Source: Lumnitzera littorea
Taxonomy: Eukaryota; Streptophyta; Magnoliopsida; Myrtales; Combretaceae
Direction of reading: 5' to 3'
Length of the DNA: 64,000 nucleotides
Assembly: GCA_024138015.1 (NCBI GenBank)
Contig: JAMXBB010000004.1
Span: 79,798,857 to 79,862,856, forward strand
Shown here: positions 58,805 to 64,000 of the stretch, in pieces
Layout: each line of letters starts with the position of its first letter
Numbering within the stretch: the stretch's first letter is position 1
The notes under the pieces: generated by a model
What the model was told of the DNA's origin: nothing
Database searches by the model: none
The model's input: the letters and a program-made list of their open reading frames with translations, nothing else
Made by a program: the position numbers and the translations under genes

Positions 58805-61800
58805 GTGGGTGCCAAAATTTTAAAATTTTTATTTTTGCAAGAATCTTCAAGAAAGAACAACAAATGGATTTTGGATAGCGATTGCTTAAGGAATATGACG
58901 GGAGATGCTACCAAATTCACCACATTAATCTTGAAGGATGAAGGAAATGTTACTTTTGGGGACAATAGAAAATCAATCGTCTTGGGTAAAGGTAACATTC
59001 TTATTAAGAATGATCTCGTCATTAAAGAAGTATTGTTAGTTGATAATCTTAGGCATAACTTGCTTAGCATTAGTCAATTGTGTGATGAAGGATGTAAGGT
59101 TACTTTCCTAGCAAATAAATGTATCATTGAAAGAATTAACAATGATAAAAGTAGCTTTAAAGGATATAGACAAGGAAACATTTATAAAATAAATCTTGGC
59201 AATTTTACAAATCAAAATGAAACTTGTCTATCCATCCAAAATAATGATAGTTGGTTGTGGCATAGAAGATTAAGGCATCCTAGTATGCAAAAAATCTCTA
59301 CAATTGTTAAAAGAGACCTTATAAAAGGTTTACCAAAAATTAATTTTAAAAAAGATAAGGTATGCCAAGCATGCCAACAAGGAAAACAAACCAAAAACTC
59401 TTTCAAACCAAAAGATGTAGTCTTATCTTCTAAGCCACTACAACTACTACAATTAGACTTATTTGGCCCTACACAAACTTTAAGTTTAGGAGGGAAAAGA
59501 TATACCTTGGTTATTGTTGATGATCTCTCTAGATACACATGGGCTAATTTTCTTGCAAAGAAGAATGAAACAAATCTTGTGTTCTTTAAATATTGCAAGA
59601 AAGTCCAAAATGAAAAAGGCCTTACAATTACTTCTCTTAGAAGTGATCATGGGGGAGAGTTTGAAAACATTGAAATGAATTATTTTTGTAATCAACATGG
59701 GATAGAACATACATTTTCGGCTCCTAAGACTCCACAACAAAATAGAGTTGCTGAAAGGAAAAATAGGACCCTAATTGAAATGGCTAAAACAATGTTATGT
59801 GAAAATAATTTGCCAAAATATTTTTGGGCGGAAGCTGTTAATATTGCATGTTATATTTCAAACAGTGTTTTCATAAGATCAATTTTAAAGTAAACCCCAT
59901 ATGAACTTTTGAAAGGAAGAAGGCCTAACATCTTTTATTTTCACCCTTTTGGTACCAAGTGTTATGTCCTCAATAATGGTAAAGAACAACTAGGAAAGTT
60001 CGACTCTAAATTGGATGAGGCTATTTTTCTTGGATATTCACTAATAAGCAAGGCATATAGAATATTCAATAAAAGAACTCTAGTTATTGAAGGATCTATA
60101 CATGTTGTATTTGATGATTTTCTATCTTCACTACATGATATATCTCAAAATGACATGATTGATACAAGTGCTCATTCGGATAGGTTAGACTTAAACAATG
60201 ACCAAAACAACGCTATTGATAAAGATGTCATTAGGGTAGATAATAATATGGATCAATCAAATTTGGATCTTCCTAAAGAATGGAAATTTGTTAAAGATCA
60301 CCCTAAAGAACTAATTATTGGAGAACATTCAAATAAGGTATTAACAAGATCATCACTCAAAAATATAAGCAACTTAGTATTCTTATCTCAAGTTGAGCCT
60401 AAGAATATTGATGAAGCCCTAAAAGATGAATGTTGGATATAAGCAATGTAAGAGGAGCTTAATCAATTTATTAGGAATGAAGTATAGGATCTGGTTCCTA
60501 GACCTAGTGATACACCGGTAATTGGAACAAAATGGGTTTATAGAAACAAACTTGAAGAAACCGGCATAATAACTAGAAACAAGGTTAGGTCAAGAAGAAG
60601 GGATAGATTTTGATGAGACCCTTTCCCCGGTTGCAAGACTAGAAGCCATTAGGGTGCTTTTGGCATTTGCGGCTCACAAAGATTTCAAACTATTTCAAAT
60701 GGATGTTAAAAGTGCTTTCCTAAATGGCTTCATCGAAGAAGAAGTGTATGTAGAGCAACCTTTAGGTTTTGAGCATAATGAGTTAGCCAATCATGTTTAT
60801 AAACTTAACAAAACCTTCTATGGGCTTAAATAAGCTCCTAGAGCTTGGTATGAGAGGCTTAGTAACTTTCTAATAGAAAATGGATTTATAAGAAGAAAGC
60901 TGGACACAACACTATTTATTAAAAATCACAATTCTTATACGTTGATTGTTCAAATTTATGTTGATGACATTGTGTTTGGAACTACTAGTATGAATCTTGT
61001 AAATGAATTTGTAGAGTATTTGAAGAAGGAATTTGAAATGAGTATGATGGGAGAACTCAATTTCTTCTTAGGTCTCTAAGTTAATTAAACTAACAATGGT
61101 ACATTTATAAATCAATCCAAGTATACCAAAGAGCTTTTGAAACATTTTAAAATGGATAATTGTAAAGTTAAGCCTACTCGATGAACATGGCAAATGCATT
61201 TGCGAAAAGCTTTATAAAGGAATGATAGGAAGCCTATTGTACTTAATTGCATCTAGATCGGATATTATGCTCACCGTTTGATTATACGAAAGATTTCAAT
61301 CTTGCTCGAAAGAATCTTACTTGAATGTAGTAAAACACATCTTTAAGTATCTAGTGGGCATTATTGAAATTGGCTTGTAGCATCTTAAATACACTTCTTT
61401 CGATCTTATAAGATATTTTGATATTGACTTTGTTAGATGCAAAGTTGACCGGAAAAGCACAAGCAGCACATTTCACTTTCTAGGAAACTTCGTAATATCT
61501 TAGCACTCTAAGAAACAAAACTTCATAGTACTCTTTACTATTAAGGCCGAATATGTGGTTGCTAGTAGTTATTGGGCACAAATTCTATGGATGAAGCAAA
61601 CATTAGAAGACTTTGGGCTCATTTTTTCCAACATCCCAATCCGATGTGATAACACATGTGCCATTAACTGAACAAAAAATCTGATCTAACACTCAAGGAC
61701 TAAGCATATTGAGATTCGATGTCATTTTATTAGAGATCATGTTCAAAATAATGATGGGTGCTTAGAGTTTGTAGATACAAATAATCAAATAGCTAATATT

Positions 61801-61878
61801 TTTACTAAACTCTTAACTGAAGATCGCTTTTGTATCTTAAGAAGAAAGTTAGGCATGATTAAGCAAAATGAGTGCTAA
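58805..61878 (+). pseudogene. E pol (protease, integrase, RT, RNase H)
   Basis: The protease core reads WILDSDCLRNMTG near 58865, where the family has DSGCSRHMTG; the Asp remains but neighbours changed. Pre-integrase: WLWHRRLRHPSM near 59252, CQACQQGKQ near 59365. Integrase acids: LQLDLFGP near 59450, LRSDHGGEF near 59636, NRVAERKNRT near 59742, all kept. The frame 58805-60442 has one stop (59891-59893). RT: a short deletion and shift near 60590, then QMDVKSAFLNGF near 60699 and YVDDIVFG near 60958. RNase H with DRKSTSS near 61449 and AEYVVAS near 61548. Ends KQNEC stop at 61878. The order integrase before RT is diagnostic of copia. It is the best-preserved pol in the window. Confidence 0.87.
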
Positions 61879-61979
61879 GATCCATAAACTTGAAGAGTGA
61901 CCTTAGTACATTTCTTCAATTTCTCGCAAATCTGATTAAATAGTAACCTTTTGAGAAAAAAAGTCAAACAATTGATTAG

Positions 61980-62425
61980 TTGCAATCAATGGTGCGCACA
62001 TCTGAATTGCATATCTTAGCTCAAAATGATACCTTATACTGTTCAAATGATTATGGCCCAACCTTTCGGACAGTCACAATAGGCCTCTTTCCCTTTTTAA
62101 AATTCTATATGCAATCATCCGAATGGTTCCATCAAACCATGGCCACGATTGCTTCAAAGGTTCTAAGCACAAAACACCCCCTTGGACTGTTTGAACGGTT
62201 ACATCAAATCGTAGGTACAGTTGTTTTGGATGTAAAACACCCCCTTGAATCATCCAAACGGTTGCATCAAACCATAGGCATAGTTGTTCTAGGCGTAGAA
62301 CACCCTATTGGACCATTTAAACGGTTCCCTGTAACCGTAGGCACGGTTTCAACAGTTGTCTCCAAAAAATGGTTTTTTTGTTCTTAACTGTTTGAACGGT
62401 CTTCCCAAATTGTCCGAATGGTTCA
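61980..62425. repeat. About 75-bp degenerate tandem array between E pol and envelope-like ORF
   Basis: Four or so units, each with a word like ccgaacggttgcatcaaacc, then taggcacagttgttctagg, then acacccccttgga. Starts near 62118, 62195, 62265 and 62333. A near-palindrome aactgtttgaacggt closes it at 62386. The array contains a 135-codon open frame (61980-62387) that is a by-product of the repeat, not a gene I can support. Confidence 0.75.
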
Positions 62426-62429
62426 CACT

Positions 62430-62673
62430 ATTACAGCAAAAATAAAAAAAAGGAGGCCTTGACATTTTCCATTTCACTTCTTCCCTCCTTCCCACCATCT
62501 GCACTCGCTCCTCTCCTCCTTCGACCAATCCAACAACACCTCCCTACCACCTCTCTCTCCTTCTCTTCTCTACCACCATTTACTTCTTCTCACATTCTCT
62601 CTCCAACATACACTTCATCCATTAATCCCAACCCTAACTCTCTACTCTCAAAATCCTAACTCCATTTCTTCTT
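62430..62673 (+). promoter_or_regulatory. A-rich box and pyrimidine leader before E envelope-like ORF
   Basis: aaaaataaaaaaaagg at about 62438 is followed by 190 bp that is almost all C and T with little G (62465-62660), up to the ATG at 62674. This resembles a core promoter plus leader and parallels element A at 8034-8217. Function inferred. Confidence 0.4.
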
Positions 62674-64000
62674 ATGGTCAGATGAGGAACTCGTGCTTCT
62701 AGTAGTCACAACCGAAGATGGGGATGACAAGCCTTACTAGCTCCATTCGATGCTCATCTCTTTCCTACCCTCCGCCATGCCTAAAGGTATGAGAAATTCT
62801 GCCTTATGAAAATTGATTATGGACGCCATTTTCATGATTACGTTCTTCATGCATTTAGGATTCCTAATATGGAAGGGGTAATTACCAATCACATTTTGGA
62901 TACTATGGATATTACTAATATTGTCAATGAAGAAGCTGTGAGATACTTTTATTGCAATCTCTCTAATGATCATGATAGAAATGGCAATTTACTTATAAGG
63001 ATGGATACTAGCGAGCATCGGCGATTGTGGCTATATAGCTATCTCTATGGTCTGGAAATAGAGATCACTAGGAATGATATTTATAACATCATTAGGGTTG
63101 AGGCCGGTGGTGCTCGGTATATGGAAGGAATAGACACTATTGGTTTTGCACTGTATGAAGATGTTTTTCAAGAACGACATATTAGTGAACACAATTGGGC
63201 ACATAGGCAAAATTTGAGAGCCATTAGGTTACCACTCCGTTATCAAATCCTTCATCTTTTCCTTTGTTACAACTATTGCCCTTAAAGTAGTGGACATGAA
63301 CACATCACAAAGGGAGACCTATGGCTATTGGGCCATATTCATAATGATGCATGAATTGACTATGCTGATTTAATCTTCTACAGCTTCCATATGGTAACAA
63401 ACAAATTAAAGCAAGCTGTCCTTCATTGTGGGCGTCTTGTGACTCAGCTTCTACTAGCCAAAAGGGGTTATCTTTCTTGCTCTTAGCATAACTCCCTACA
63501 CTAAACCCTTTATTATGCATCACATTGGTAAGGTGGATGGAAATTGGATAAGAACATTAGCTAGGTTCACAAAGAACCTCTATCCCCTCTCATTGGCACC
63601 ACTTCTCAAGACCTTGGTGAACCTATTAATGAAGAGGATGCTAACCCAGTCACCCTACTTGCTCAAGATGTTCTTCAAGATGATGACACTTATGTTGGTG
63701 ATGATATTCCTCCCAATACCTCCGCTTCTGCTCCTCTTACCAGTCAATCTCCTCAGAGTCCTCAAGCATCTATCTACACTTATGTTGACCAAATGGAGGG
63801 TTGCCTTCGCACCCACATCGATGATAGCAAATATTAAATGGAGCAATGGGTCTTACACCGGTAAGATCGTATCTTTTACTTACTCTTTTAGCATTTCCAG
63901 CTCCTATATCCATTCCCTTTACAGACTTTAGGCCCTTATGCTTAGCCACCACCTCCTCCTCTCAGGCCGTCTAGCAACTCTACTCCTCCTTCGAATGCTT
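62674..64000 (+). pseudogene. E envelope-like ORF, partial
   Basis: ATG GTC AGA at 62674 opens a frame followed to the window edge, with stops at probable Arg/Gln codons (TGA, TGA, TAA early; more after 63285). The 160-codon open part 62806-63285 has YGRHFHDYVLHAFRIPNM, EAVRYFYCNL and LPLRYQILHLFLCYNY. Next, ITKGDLWLLGHIHND. An acidic Ser/Pro-rich tail near 63620-63760 and a Pro run near 63945 end the visible part. This order matches the envelope-like proteins of Sireviruses as I know them. No clear membrane helix visible in the part shown. Confidence 0.65.

Larger units (their letters stand above)
55894..64000 (+). mobile_element. Element E: Ty1/copia, Sirevirus-like, runs off the right edge
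   Basis: 5' LTR, initiator-Met primer site, gag with two zinc knuckles and a coiled coil, pol in copia order (protease, integrase, RT, RNase H), repeat array and an envelope-like ORF. Long gag with coiled coil plus a post-pol ORF fits Sireviruses. The 3' LTR is outside the window. The LTR start (TGTAATTTTGATGAGAACA) is a best guess. Confidence 0.82.

Noticed and set aside
61980..62387. 135-codon ORF
   Set aside because: It is generated by the 75-bp repeat array with repeating residues, and resembles no protein.
63861..63924. Possible 64-bp intron in the envelope-like ORF of E (GTAAGA to TTTACAG)
   Set aside because: The Pro-rich coding continues in the same frame without splicing, and removal of 64 bases would put it out of frame.

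Overview
The window is nuclear DNA of a flowering plant, most likely a woody dicot. It holds one recognisable host gene, a four-exon class III peroxidase at 17128-18523 (+). About nine tenths of the rest is decayed LTR retrotransposons. I see no tRNA, rRNA, CRISPR array or bacterial-style operon.

Left part (1-15411): a full-length Athila-type Ty3/gypsy element (here 'A', 61-13131) with perfect 5-bp target-site duplications AATAT, two LTRs, a single gag-pol frame full of stops at Gln/Trp positions, and an extra envelope-like ORF. It is followed by the 3' end of an older Athila-like element ('F', 13137-14785) and by a truncated copy of the same LTR in inverted orientation (14790-15411).

Middle (15412-19967): low-copy-looking DNA with the peroxidase gene.

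Right part (19968-64000): a minus-strand Retand-like LTR (19968-20462), then a four-deep nest. D, a Retand-like gypsy element (LTR 21377-21846, gag resumed at 54976), is split by C, a Tat/Ogre-type element (22210-54975, TSD GGAAT/AGAAT). C is split inside its gag by B, a second Tat/Ogre-type element (26263-45473). B carries in its 3' untranslated region a solo chromovirus-like LTR (38131-41555, TSD GAACC). After D's gag comes E, a Ty1/copia Sirevirus-like element (about 55894 to beyond the right edge) with gag, pol and an envelope-like ORF.

How parts work together: each element once carried LTR promoter, primer binding site, gag, pol (protease, reverse transcriptase, RNase H, integrase) and polypurine tract for copy-and-paste transposition. 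B and C also have the ORF1 upstream of gag, a second RNase H domain and a probable intron before the RT, all typical of Ogre relatives. All copies look dead: stops, frameshifts and lost catalytic residues are listed per gene. The most interesting signals are regulatory. In both A and E the envelope-like ORF is preceded by a repeat array, a TATA or A-rich stretch and a pyrimidine-rich leader, and the array motifs also occur in the element's own LTR, suggesting an LTR-like internal promoter. Other notable structures are 3'UTR satellite-like arrays in B and C, a second polypurine-like tract with a hairpin in A, and an ACGT-core cluster in B's LTR.
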